From NCBI GenBank assembly GCA_029207755.1, contig JARCOQ010000191.1:1-64000 (forward strand): a stretch of 64,000 bases of DNA. The letters are read 5' to 3'. Below are positions 11,785-23,625 of the stretch, piece after piece (position 1 is the stretch's first letter; every line of letters begins with the position of its first letter). The translations under genes were made by a program, and so were the position numbers. The notes under the pieces are model-generated. The model searched no databases and was not told the DNA's origin. It worked only from the letters and a program-made list of their open reading frames with translations. This stretch comes from Chamaea fasciata. Lineage: Eukaryota > Chordata > Aves > Passeriformes > Sylviidae.

Positions 11785-14700
11785 ATGCCCATGGTGTCCC
11801 TGGGGGTGCCCTGGCTGTCACCTAGGTGTCCCTGGGGTGCCCTGGCTGTCCCCTAGGTGTCCCTGGGGGTGCCCAGGCTGTCCTTGGGGTGCTCTGGCTA
11901 TCCCCTTGGTGTCCCTGGGGGTGCCCTGGATGTCCCCTAGCTGTCCCTGGGGGTGCCCTTGCTGTCGCTGGGGTGCCCTGGGTGTGCCCTGGCTGTCCCC
12001 TAGGTGTCCCTGGGAGTGACCTGCCTGTCCGCTAGGTGTCCCTGGGGGTGCCCTGGCTGTCCCCAGGGTGCCCTGGCTGTGCCCTCGGTGTCTCTGGGTG
12101 TGCCCTGTCTGTCCCTAGGGTGCCCTGGCTGTCCCCTAGATGTCCCTGGGGGTGCCCTGCGTGTCCCCTAGGTGTCCTTGGGGGTGCCCTGTCTGTCCCC
12201 AGGGTGCCCTGGCTGTGCCCTCGGTGTCCCTGGGGGTGCCCTGGTGTCCCTGTGGGTGCACTGGCTGTCCCCTAGGTGTCCCTGGGGGTGCCCTGGCTGT
12301 CCCTGGAGTGCCCTGGCTGTCCCCTAGGTGTCCCTGGGGGGGCCCTGGCTGTCCCCTAGGTGTCCCTGGGGGTGCCCTTCCTGTCCCCTAGGTGTCCCTG
12401 GGGGTGCCCTGGCTATCCCCTAGGTGTCCTTGGGGGAGCCCTGGCTGTCCCTGGGGGTGCCCTGGCTGTCCCCTACGTGTCCCTGGAGCTGCTCGTGGTG
12501 TCCCTGGGGGTGCCCTGGCTGTCCCTAGGGTGCCCTGGGGGCGCCCTGGCTGTCCCTGGAGTGCCCTGGCTGTCCCCTCGGTGTCCCTAGGGTGCCCTGA
12601 CTGTCCTTGGGGTGCCCAGGGGGTGTCCTGGCTCTCCCCAAGGTGTCCCTGGGGTTGCCTTCCCTGTCCCCTAGGTGTTCCTGGGGTGACCTGGCTGTCC
12701 CCTCGGTGTCCCTGGGGGTGCCCAGGGTGTCCCTGGGAGTGCCGTGTCTGTCCCCTAGGTGTCCCTGGGGGTGCCCTGGGTGTCCCTGGGGGTGCACAGG
12801 GTGTCCCTGGGGGTGCCCTGGCTGTCCCCTAGGTGTCCCTGGGGGTGCCCTGGGTGTCCCTGGAGTGCCCTGGCTGTCCCCTAAATGTCCCTGGGGGTGC
12901 CCTGGCTGTCCCCTAGGTGTCCCTGGGGGTGTCCTGCCTTCCCCTCGGTGTCCCTGGGGGTGCCCTCGCTATCCCTGGGGTGCCCTGGCTGTCCCGTAGG
13001 TGTCCCTGGGGGTGCCCAGCCTGTCCTCTCGGTGTCCCTGGGGGTGCCCTGGCTGTGCCCTCTGAGTCTCTGGGGGTGCCCTGGCTGTCCCTAGGGTGCC
13101 CTGGCTGTCCCCTAGGTGTCCCTGGGTGTGCCCGGGGTGTCCCTGGGGGGGCCCTGGCTGTCCCCTAGGTGTCCCTGGGGGTGCCCTGCTGTCCCTGGGG
13201 GTGCCCTGGCTGTCCCGTAGGTGTCCCTGGGGGTGCCCTGGCTGTCCCCTAGGTGTCCCTGGGGGGGCCCTGGCTGTCCCCTAGGTGTCCCTGGGGGTGC
13301 CCTGGCTGTCCCTGGGGTTCCCGGGCTGTCCCCTAAGTGTCCCTGGGGGTGCCCAGGGTGTCCCTGGGGTTCCCTGGCTGTCCCCTAGGTGTCCCTGGGG
13401 GTGCCCAGGGTGTCCCTGCGCTTCCCTGCCTGTCCCCTACGTGTCCCTGGGGGTGCCCTGGCTGTCCCTGGAGTGCCCTGGCTGTCCCCTAGGTGTCCCC
13501 GGGGGTGCCCTGGCTGTCCCTAGGGTGCCCTTGCTGTGCCCTCAGTGTCCCTGGGGGTTCCCTGGCTGTCCCCTAGGTGTCCCTGTGGGTTCCCCGGCTG
13601 TCCCCTAGGTGTCCCTGTGGGTGCCCTGGCTGTCCCCTAGGTGTCCCTGGCGGTGACCTGCCTGTCCCCTAGGTGTCCCTGGGGGTGCCCTGGCTGTCCC
13701 CAGGGTGCCCTGGCTGTGCCCTCGGTGTCTCTGGGGGTGCCCTGGCTGTCCCTAGGGTGCCCTGGCTGTCCCCTAGGTGTCCCTTGGGGTGCCCTACGTG
13801 TCCCCTAGGTGTCTTTGTGGGTGCCCTGGCTATCCCCAGGGTGCCCTGGCTGTGCCCTCTGTGTCCCTGGGGGCGCCCTGGTGTCCCTGTGGGTGCCCTG
13901 GCTGTCCCCTAGGTGTCCCTGGGGGTGCCCTGGCTGTCCCCTAGGTGTCCCTGGGGGTGCCCTGGCTATCCCCTAGGTGTCCCTGGGCGTGCCCTGAGTA
14001 TCCCTGGGGGTGCCCTCGCTGTCCCTGGGGTGCCCTGGCTGTCCCCTAGGTGTCCCTGGGGGTCCCCTTGGTGTCCCTGGGGGTGCCCAGGGTGTCCCTT
14101 AGGTGTCCCTGGGGGTGCCTTCCCTGTCCCCTTGGTGTTCCTGGGGTGACCTGGCTGTCCCCTCGGTGTCCCTGGGGGTGCCCAGAGTGTCCCTGGGAGT
14201 GCCGTGGCTGTCCCCTAGGTGTCCCTGGGGGTGCCCTAGGTGTCCCTGGGTGTGCCCGGGGAGTCCCTGGGGGGGCCCTGGGTGTCCCCTAGGTGTCCCT
14301 GGGGGTGCCCTGGCTGTCCCTGGGGGTGCCCTGGCTGTCCCTTAGGTGTCCCTGGGGGTGCCCTGGGTGTCCCCGGGGGTGCACGGGGTGTCACTGGGGT
14401 TCCTTGGCTGTCCCGTAGGTGTCCCTGGGGGTGCCCTGGCTGTCCCTGGGGGTGCCCTGGCTGTCCCGTAGGTGTCCCTGGGGGTCCCCTGGGTGTCCTC
14501 TAGGTGTCCCTGGGGGTGCCCTCCCTGTCCCACGGGGTGCCCTGGCTGTCCCCTAGGTGTCCCTGGGGGTGCCCTGGCTGTCCCCTAGGTGTCCCTGGGG
14601 GTGCCCTGGCTGTCCTCTAGGTGTCCCTGGGGGGGCCCTGGCTGTCTCCTGGGTGTCCCTGGGGGTGCCCTGGGTGTCCCTGGGGTGCCCTGGCGGTCCC

Positions 14701-16453
14701 CTAGGTGTCCCTGGGGGTGCCCTGGCTGTCCTCTAGGTGTCCCTGGGGGGGCCCTGGCTGTCTCCTGGGTGTCCCTGGGGGTGCCCTGGGTGTCCCTGGG
14801 GTGCCCTGGCGGTCCCCTAGGTGTCCCTGGGGGGGCCCTGGATGTCTCCTGGGTGTCCCTGGGGGTGCCCTGGGTGTCCCTGGGGGTGCCCTGGGTGTCC
14901 CCTAGGTTTCCCCGGGGGTGCCCTGGCTGTCCCTAGGGTGCCCTTGCTGTGCCCTCAGTGTCCCTGGGGGTTCCCCGGCTGTCCCCTAGGTGTCCCTGTG
15001 GGTTCCCCGGCTGTCCCCTAGGTGTCCCTGTGGGTGCCCTGGCTGTCCCCTAGGTGTCCCTGGGGGTGACCTGCCTGTCCCCTAGGTGTCCCTGGGGGTG
15101 CCCTGGCTGTCCTCAGGGTGCCCTGGCTGTGCCCTCGGTGTCTCTGGGGGTGCCGTGGTTGTCCCTAGGGTGCCCTGGCTGTCCCCTAGGTGTCCCTTGG
15201 GGTGCCCTGCGTGTCCCCTCGGTGTACTTGGGGGTGCCCTGGCTGTCCCCAGGGTGCCCTGGCTGTGCCCTCTGTGTCCCTGGGGACGCCCTGGTGTCCC
15301 TGTGGGTGCCCTGGCTGTCCCCTAGGTGGCCCTGAGGGTGCCCTGGCTGTCCCTGGAGTGCCCTGGCTGTCCCCTAGGTGTCCCTGGGGGTGCCCTTCCT
15401 ATACCCTAGGTGTCCCTGGGGGTGCCCTGAGTGTCCCTGGGGGTGCCCTCGCTGTCCCTGGGCTGCCCTGGCTCTCCCCTAGGTGACCCTGGGGGTGCCC
15501 AGGGTGTCACTTAGGTGTCCCTGGGGGTGCCCTTGCTGTTGCCTAGGTGTCCCTTGGGGTGCCCAGGGTGTCCCTGGGGTTCCCTGGCTGTCCCCTAGGT
15601 GTCCCTGGGGGGGCCCTGGCAGTCCCCGAGGTGTCCCTGGGGGTGCCCTGGGTGTCCGTGTGGTACCCTGGCTGTCCCGTACGTGTCCCTGGGGGTGCCC
15701 TGGAGGTCCCCTAGGTATCCCTGGGGGTGCCCTCGCTATCCCTGGGGTGCCCTGGCTGTCCCCTAGGTGTCCCTGGGGGTCCCCTTGCTGTCCCTGGGGG
15801 TGCCCAGGGTGTCCCTTAGGTGTCCCTGGGGGTGCCCTTGCTGTCCCTGGGGTGCTCTGGATGTCCCCTTGGTGTCCCTGGGGGTGCACTGGCTGTCCCC
15901 TTGGTGTCCCTAGGGTGCCCTGTCTGTGCCCTTGGTGTCCCTGGGGGTGCCCTGGCTGTCCCTAGGGTGCCCTCGCTGTCTCCTAGGTGTCCATGGGGGC
16001 GCCCTGGTGTCCCTGGGGGTGCCCTGCCTGTCCCCTAGGTTTCCCTGGGGGTGCCCTGGCTGTCCCCTAGGTGTCCCTGGGGGTGCCCAGGCAGTCCTTA
16101 GGGTGCCCTACATGTCCCCTAGGTGTCCCTGGGGGTGCCTTGCCTGTCCCCTAGATGTCCCAGGGGGTGCCCTGCCTGTCCCCTAGGTGTCCATGGGGGT
16201 GCCATGAGTGTCCCTGGTGTGCCCTGGCTGTCCCCTAAATGTCCCTGGGGGTGCCGTGGCTGTCCCCTAGGTGTCCCTGGGGGTGTCCTGCCTTCCCCTC
16301 GGTGTCCCTGGGGGTGCCCTGGTTGTCCCTGGGGGTGCCCTGCCTGTCCCCTAGATGTCCCAGGGGGTGCCCTGCCTGTCCCCTAGGTGTCCATGGGGGT
16401 GCCATGAGTGTCCCTGGTGTGCCCTGGCTGTCCCCTAAATGTCCCTGGGGGTG
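11773..16453 (+). repeat. segmental duplication D, copy 2
   Basis: Partner of 4,663-9,345. Single-base differences from copy 1 include GGTGACCCT at 15,483 against GGTGTCCCT, and GGGGGCGCCC near 15,998 against GGGGGTGCCC. Its left end joins the end of block A1 (11,784) and its right end joins block B1. Confidence 0.85.
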
Positions 16454-18491
16454 CCCAGGGTGTCCCTGCGGTTCCCTGCCTGTCCCCTACGTGTCCCTGG
16501 GGGTGCCCTGGGTGTCCCCTAGGTTTCCCCGGGGGTGCCCTGGCTGTCCCTAGGGTGCCCTTGCTGTGCCCTCAGTGTCCCTGGGAGTTCCCCGGCTGTC
16601 CCCTAGGTGTCCCTGTGGGTTCCCCGGCTGTCCCCTAGGTGTCCCTGTGGGTGCCCTGGCTGTCCCCTAGGTGTCCCTGGGGGTGCCCTGAGTGTCCCTG
16701 GGGGTGCCCTCGCTGTCCCTGGGCTGCCCTGGCTCTCCCCTAGGTGTCCCTGGGGGTGCCCAGGGTGTCCCTTAGGTGTCCCTGGGGGTGCCCTTGCTGT
16801 TGCCTAGGTGTCCCTTGGGGTGCCCTGGGTGTCCCTGGGGTTCCCTGGCTGTCCCCTAGGTGTCCCTGGGGGGGCCCTGGCAGTCCCCGAGGTGTCCCTG
16901 GGGGTGCCCTGGGTGTCCGTGGGGTACCCTGGCTGTCCCGTACGTGTCCCTGGGGGTGCCCTGGAGGTCCCCTAGGTGTCCCTGGGGGTGCCCTCGCTAT
17001 CCCTGGGGTGCCCTGGCTGTCCTCTAGGTGTCCCTGGGGGTCCCCTTGGTGTCCCTGGGGGTGCCCAGGGTGTCCCTTAGGTGTCCCTGGGGGTGCCCTT
17101 GCTGTCCCCCAGCTGTCCCTGGGGGTGCCCTGGCTGTCCCTGGCGTGCTCTGGATGTCCCCTTGGTGTCCCTGGGGGTGCACTGGCTGTCCCCTTGGTGT
17201 CCCTAGGGTGCCCTGTCTGTGCCCTTGGTGTCCCTGGGGGTGCCCTGGCTGTCTCCTAGGTGTCCATGGGGGTGCCCTGGTGTCCCTGGGGGTGCCCTGC
17301 CTGTCCCCTAGGTGTCCCTGGGGGTGCCCTGGCTGTCCCCTAGGTGTCCCTGGGGGTGCCCAGGCAGTCCTTAGGGTGCCCTACATGTCCCCTAGGTGTC
17401 CCTGGGGGTGCCTTGCCTCTCCCCTAGATGTCCCAGGGGGTGCCCTGGCTGTCCCCTAGGTGTCCATGGGGGTGCCATGAGTGTCCCTGGTGTGCCCTGG
17501 CTGTCCCCTAAATGTCCCTGGGGGTGCCGTGGCTGTCCCCTAGGTGTCCCTGGGGGTGTCCTGCCTTCCCCTCGGTGTCCCTTGGGGTGCCCTGGTTGTC
17601 CCTGGGGGTGCCCTGCCTGTCCCCTAGGTGTCCATGGGGGTGCCATGAGTGTCCCTGGTGTGCCCTGGCTGTCCCCTAAATGTCCCTGGGGGTGTCCTGC
17701 CTGTCTCCTAGATGTCCCTGGGGGTGCCCTGGCTGTCCCCTAGGTGTCCCTGGGGGTGTCCTGCCTTCCCCTAGGTGTCCCTGGGGGTGCCCTAGGTGTC
17801 TCAGGGGGTGCCCTGCCTGTTCCCTAGGTGTCCATGGGGGTGCCATGAGTGTCCCTGGAGTGCCCTGGCTGTCCCCGAAATGTCCCTGGGGGTGCCCTGG
17901 CTGTCCCCTAGGTGTCCCTGGGGGTGTCCTGCCTTCCCCTAGGTGTCCCTTGGGGTGCCCTGGGTGTCCCTGGAGTGCCCTGGCTGTCCCCTAAATGTCC
18001 CTGGGGGTGCCCTGGCTGGCCCCAGGGTGTCCCTGGGGGTGTCCTGGCTTTCCCCTCGGTGTCCCTGGGGGTGCCCTGGCTGTCCCCTAGGTGTCGCTGG
18101 GGGTGCCCTGCCTGTCCCTGGGGGTGCCCTGGCTGTCCCCTAGGTGTCCCTGGGGGGTTCTGGCTGTCCCCTAGGTGTCCCTGGGGGGGCCCTGGCTGTC
18201 CCCTAGGTGTTCCTGGGGGTGCCCTGGCTGTCCCTAGGGTTCCCTGGCTGTCCCCTAGGTGTCCCTGGGGGTGCCCTGGGTGTCCCTGGAATGCCCTGGC
18301 TGTCCCCAAGGTGTCCCTGTGGGTGCCCAGAGTGTCCCTGGGAGTGCCCGGCCTGTCCCCTTGGGGTCTCTGGGGGTGCCCTGGCTGTCCCGTCAGTATC
18401 CCTGGGGGTGCCCTGCCTATCCCCTTGGTGTCCCTGGGGGTGTCCTGGGTGTCCCTTGAGTGCCCTGGCTGACCCCTAAATGTCCCTGGGG
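16451..18491 (+). repeat. segmental duplication B, copy 1
   Basis: Matches 21,585-23,625 at a constant offset of 5,134 bp. I noticed three substitutions, near 17,348, 18,071 and 18,095. The 5,134-bp spacing equals B1 plus A2, so B1-A2-B2 is a tandem duplication with a partial second copy. Confidence 0.88.
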
Positions 18492-21400
18492 GTGCCCAGG
18501 GTGTCCCTTAGGTGTCCCTGGGGGTGCCCTTGCTGTCCCTGGGGTGCTCTGGATGTCCCCTTGGTGTCCCTGGGGGTGCACTGGCTGTCCCCTTGGTGTC
18601 CCTAGGGTGCCCTGTCTGTGCCCTTGGTGTCCCTGGGGGTGCCCTGGCTGTCCCTAGGGTGCCCTCGCTGTCTCCTAGGTGTCCATGGGGGCGCCCTGGT
18701 GTCCCTGGGGGTGCCCTGCCTGTCCCCTAGGTTTCCCTGGGGGTGCCCTGGCTGTCCCCTAGGTGTCCCTGGGGGTGCCCAGGCAGTCCTTAGGGTGCCC
18801 TACATGTCCCCTAGGTGTCCCTGGGGGTGCCTTGCCTGTCCCCTAGATGTCCCAGGGGGTGCCCTGCCTGTCCCCTAGGTGTCCATGGGGGTGCCATGAG
18901 TGTCCCTGGTGTGCCCTGGCTGTCCCCTAAATGTCCCTGGGGGTGCCGTGGCTGTCCCCTAGGTGTCCCTGGGGGTGTCCTGCCTTCCCCTCGGTGTCCC
19001 TGGGGGTGCCCTGGTTGTCCCTGGGGGTGCCCTGCCTGTCCCCTAGATGTCCCAGGGGGTGCCCTGCCTGTCCCCTAGGTGTCCATGGGGGTGCCATGAG
19101 TGTCCCTGGTGTGCCCTGGCTGTCCCCTAAATGTCCCTGGGGGTGTCCTGCCTGTCTCCTAGATGTCCCTGGGGGTGCCCTGGCTGTCCCCTAGGTGTCC
19201 CTGGGGGTGTCCTGCCTTCCCCTCGGTGTCCCTGGGGGTGCCCTCGCTATCCCTGGGGTGCCCTGGCTGTCCCGTAGGTGTCCCTGGGGGTGCCCTGCCT
19301 GTTCTCTCGGTGTCCCTGGGGGTGCCCTGGCTGTGCCCTCGGAGTCTCTGGGGGTGCCCTGGCTGTCCCTAGGGTGCCCTGGCTGTCCCCTAGGTGTCCC
19401 TGGGTGTGCCCGGGGTGTCCCTGGGGGGGCCCTGGCTGTCCCCTAGGTGTCCCTGGGGGTGCCCTGCTGTCCCTGGGGGTGCCCTGGCTGTCCCGTAGGT
19501 GTCCCTGGGGGTGCCCTGGGTGTCCCTGGGGGTGCCCTGGCTGTCCCCTAGGTGTCCCTGGGGGTGCCCTGGCTGTCCCCTAGGTGTCCCTGGGGGGGCC
19601 CTGGCTGTCTCCTGGGTGTCCCTGGGGGTGCCCTGGGTGTCCCTGGGGTGCCCTGGCTGTCCCCTAGGTGTTCGTGGGGGGGCCCTGGCTGTCCCCTCGG
19701 TGTCCCTTATGGTGCCCTGGCTGTCCCTGGGGTTCCCGGGCTGTCCCCTAAGTGTCCCTGGGGGTGCCCAGGGTGTCCCTGGGGTTCCCTGGCTGTCCCC
19801 TAGGTGTCCCTGGGGTTGCCCAGGGTGTCCCTGCGCTTCCCTGCCTGTCCCCTACGTGTCCCTGGGGGTGCCCTGGCTGTCCCTGGAGTGCCCTGGCTGT
19901 CCCCTAGGTCTCCCTGGGGGTGCCCTGGGTGTCTCCTAGGTGTCCCCGGGGGTGCCCTGGCTGTCCCTAGGGTGCCCTTGCTGTGCCCTCAGTGTCCCTG
20001 GGGGTTCCCTGGCTGTCCCCTAGGTGTCCCTGTGGGTTCCCCGGCTGTCCCCTAGGTGTCCCTGTGGGTGCCCTGGCTGTCCCCTAGGTGTGCCTGGCGG
20101 TGACCTGCCTGTCCCCTAGGTGTCCCTGGGGGTGCCCTGGCTGTCCCCAGGGTGCCCTGGCTGTGCCCTCGGTGTCTCTGGGAGTGCCCTGGCTGTCCCT
20201 AGGGTGCCCTGGCTGTCCCCTAGGTGTCCCTTGGGGTGCCCTACGTGTCCCCTAGGTGTCTTTGGGGGTGCCCTGGCTGTTCCCAGGGTGCCCTGGCTGT
20301 GCCCTCTGTGTCCCTGGGGGCGCCCTGGTGTCCCTGTGGGTGCCCTGGCTGTCCCCTAGGTGTCCCTGGGGGTGCCCTGGCTGTCCCCTAGGTGTCCCTG
20401 GGGGTGCCCTGGCTATCCCCTAGGTGTCCCTGGGCGTGCCCTGAGTGTCCCTGGGGGTGCCCTCGCTGTCCCTGGGGTGCCCTGGCTGTCCCCTAGGTGT
20501 CCCTGGGGGTCCCCTTGGTGTCCCTGGGGGTGCCCAGGGTGTCCCTTAGGTGTCCCTGGGGGTGCCTTCCCTGTCCCCTAGGTGTTCCTGGGGTGACCTG
20601 GCTGTCCCCTCGGTGTCCCTGGGGGTGCCCAGAGTGTCCCTGGGAGTGCCGTGGCTGTCCCCTAGGTGTCCCTGGGGGTGCCCTAGGTGTCCCTGGGTGT
20701 GCCCGGGGAGTCCCTGGGGGGGCCCTGGGTGTCCCTTAGGTGTCCCTGGGGGTGCCCTGGCTGTCCCTGGGGGTGCCCTGGCTGTCCCTTAGGTGTCCCT
20801 GGGGGTGCCCTGGGTGTCTCTGGGGGTGCACGGGGTGTCACTGGGGTTCCTTGGCTGTCCCGTAGGTGTCCCTGGGGGTGCCCTGGCTGTCCCTGGGGGT
20901 GCCCTGGCTGTCCCGTAGGTGTCCCTGGGGGTCCCCTGGGTGTCCTCTAGGTGTCCCTGGGGGTGCCCTCCCTGTCCCTCGGGGTGCCCTGGCTGTCCCC
21001 TAGGTGTCCCTGGGGGTGCCCTGGCTGTCCCCTAGGTGTCCCTGGGGGTGCCCTGGCTGTCCTCAAGGTGTCCCTGGGGGGGCCCTGGCTGTCTCCTGGG
21101 TGTCCCTGGGGGTGCCCTGGGTGTCCCTGGGGTGCCCTGGCGGTCCCCTAGGTGTCCCTGGGGGTGCCCTGGCTGTCCTCTAGGTGTCCCTGGGGGGGCC
21201 CTGGCTGTCTCCTGGGTGTCCCTGGGGGTGCCCTGGGTGTCCCTGGGGTGCCCTGGCGGTCCCCTAGGTGTCCCTGGGGGGGCCCTGGATGTCTCCTGGG
21301 TGTCCCTGGGGGTGCCCTGGGTGTCCCTGGGGGTGCCCTGGCTGTCCCCTAGGTGTCCGTGGGGGGGCCCTGGCTGTCCCCTAGGTGTCCCTCGGGGTGC

Positions 21401-21584
21401 CCTGGGTGTCCCTGGGGTGCCCTGGCTGTCCCCTAGGTGTCCCTGGGGGGGCCCTGGATGTCTCCTAGGTGTCCCTTATGGTGCCCTGGCTTTCCCTGGG
21501 GTTCCCTGGCTGTCCCCTAGGTGTCCCTGGGGGTGCCCAGGGTGTCCCTGGGGTTCCCTGGCTGTCCCCTAGGTGTCCCTGGGG
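18481..21584 (+). repeat. segmental duplication A, copy 2 (3,104 bp)
   Basis: Near-identical partner of 8,681-11,784. It is inserted between the end of B1 and the start of B2: the sequence immediately right of 21,584 repeats the sequence starting at 16,451. Homology with A1 ends at the first base after GGGG at 21,584. Confidence 0.9.
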
Positions 21585-23625
21585 GTGCCCAGGGTGTCCC
21601 TGCGGTTCCCTGCCTGTCCCCTACGTGTCCCTGGGGGTGCCCTGGGTGTCCCCTAGGTTTCCCCGGGGGTGCCCTGGCTGTCCCTAGGGTGCCCTTGCTG
21701 TGCCCTCAGTGTCCCTGGGAGTTCCCCGGCTGTCCCCTAGGTGTCCCTGTGGGTTCCCCGGCTGTCCCCTAGGTGTCCCTGTGGGTGCCCTGGCTGTCCC
21801 CTAGGTGTCCCTGGGGGTGCCCTGAGTGTCCCTGGGGGTGCCCTCGCTGTCCCTGGGCTGCCCTGGCTCTCCCCTAGGTGTCCCTGGGGGTGCCCAGGGT
21901 GTCCCTTAGGTGTCCCTGGGGGTGCCCTTGCTGTTGCCTAGGTGTCCCTTGGGGTGCCCTGGGTGTCCCTGGGGTTCCCTGGCTGTCCCCTAGGTGTCCC
22001 TGGGGGGGCCCTGGCAGTCCCCGAGGTGTCCCTGGGGGTGCCCTGGGTGTCCGTGGGGTACCCTGGCTGTCCCGTACGTGTCCCTGGGGGTGCCCTGGAG
22101 GTCCCCTAGGTGTCCCTGGGGGTGCCCTCGCTATCCCTGGGGTGCCCTGGCTGTCCTCTAGGTGTCCCTGGGGGTCCCCTTGGTGTCCCTGGGGGTGCCC
22201 AGGGTGTCCCTTAGGTGTCCCTGGGGGTGCCCTTGCTGTCCCCCAGCTGTCCCTGGGGGTGCCCTGGCTGTCCCTGGCGTGCTCTGGATGTCCCCTTGGT
22301 GTCCCTGGGGGTGCACTGGCTGTCCCCTTGGTGTCCCTAGGGTGCCCTGTCTGTGCCCTTGGTGTCCCTGGGGGTGCCCTGGCTGTCTCCTAGGTGTCCA
22401 TGGGGGTGCCCTGGTGTCCCTGGGGGTGCCCTGCCTGTCCCCTAGGTGTCCCTGGGGGTGCCCTGGCTGTCCCCTAGGTGTCCTTGGGGGTGCCCAGGCA
22501 GTCCTTAGGGTGCCCTACATGTCCCCTAGGTGTCCCTGGGGGTGCCTTGCCTCTCCCCTAGATGTCCCAGGGGGTGCCCTGGCTGTCCCCTAGGTGTCCA
22601 TGGGGGTGCCATGAGTGTCCCTGGTGTGCCCTGGCTGTCCCCTAAATGTCCCTGGGGGTGCCGTGGCTGTCCCCTAGGTGTCCCTGGGGGTGTCCTGCCT
22701 TCCCCTCGGTGTCCCTTGGGGTGCCCTGGTTGTCCCTGGGGGTGCCCTGCCTGTCCCCTAGGTGTCCATGGGGGTGCCATGAGTGTCCCTGGTGTGCCCT
22801 GGCTGTCCCCTAAATGTCCCTGGGGGTGTCCTGCCTGTCTCCTAGATGTCCCTGGGGGTGCCCTGGCTGTCCCCTAGGTGTCCCTGGGGGTGTCCTGCCT
22901 TCCCCTAGGTGTCCCTGGGGGTGCCCTAGGTGTCTCAGGGGGTGCCCTGCCTGTTCCCTAGGTGTCCATGGGGGTGCCATGAGTGTCCCTGGAGTGCCCT
23001 GGCTGTCCCCGAAATGTCCCTGGGGGTGCCCTGGCTGTCCCCTAGGTGTCCCTGGGGGTGTCCTGCCTTCCCCTAGGTGTCCCTTGGGGTGCCCTGGGTG
23101 TCCCTGGAGTGCCCTGGCTGTCCCCTAAATGTCCCTGGGGGTGCCCTGGCTGGCCCCAGGGTGTCCCTGGGGGTGTCCTGGCTTTCCCCTCGGTGTCCCT
23201 GTGGGTGCCCTGGCTGTCCCCTAGGTGTCCCTGGGGGTGCCCTGCCTGTCCCTGGGGGTGCCCTGGCTGTCCCCTAGGTGTCCCTGGGGGGTTCTGGCTG
23301 TCCCCTAGGTGTCCCTGGGGGGGCCCTGGCTGTCCCCTAGGTGTTCCTGGGGGTGCCCTGGCTGTCCCTAGGGTTCCCTGGCTGTCCCCTAGGTGTCCCT
23401 GGGGGTGCCCTGGGTGTCCCTGGAATGCCCTGGCTGTCCCCAAGGTGTCCCTGTGGGTGCCCAGAGTGTCCCTGGGAGTGCCCGGCCTGTCCCCTTGGGG
23501 TCTCTGGGGGTGCCCTGGCTGTCCCGTCAGTATCCCTGGGGGTGCCCTGCCTATCCCCTTGGTGTCCCTGGGGGTGTCCTGGGTGTCCCTTGAGTGCCCT
23601 GGCTGACCCCTAAATGTCCCTGGGG
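21585..23625 (+). repeat. segmental duplication B, copy 2
   Basis: Second copy of 16,451-18,491. Beyond 23,625 the sequence leaves B1 and enters block C1, which overlaps the last 600 bp of B2. Confidence 0.88.
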
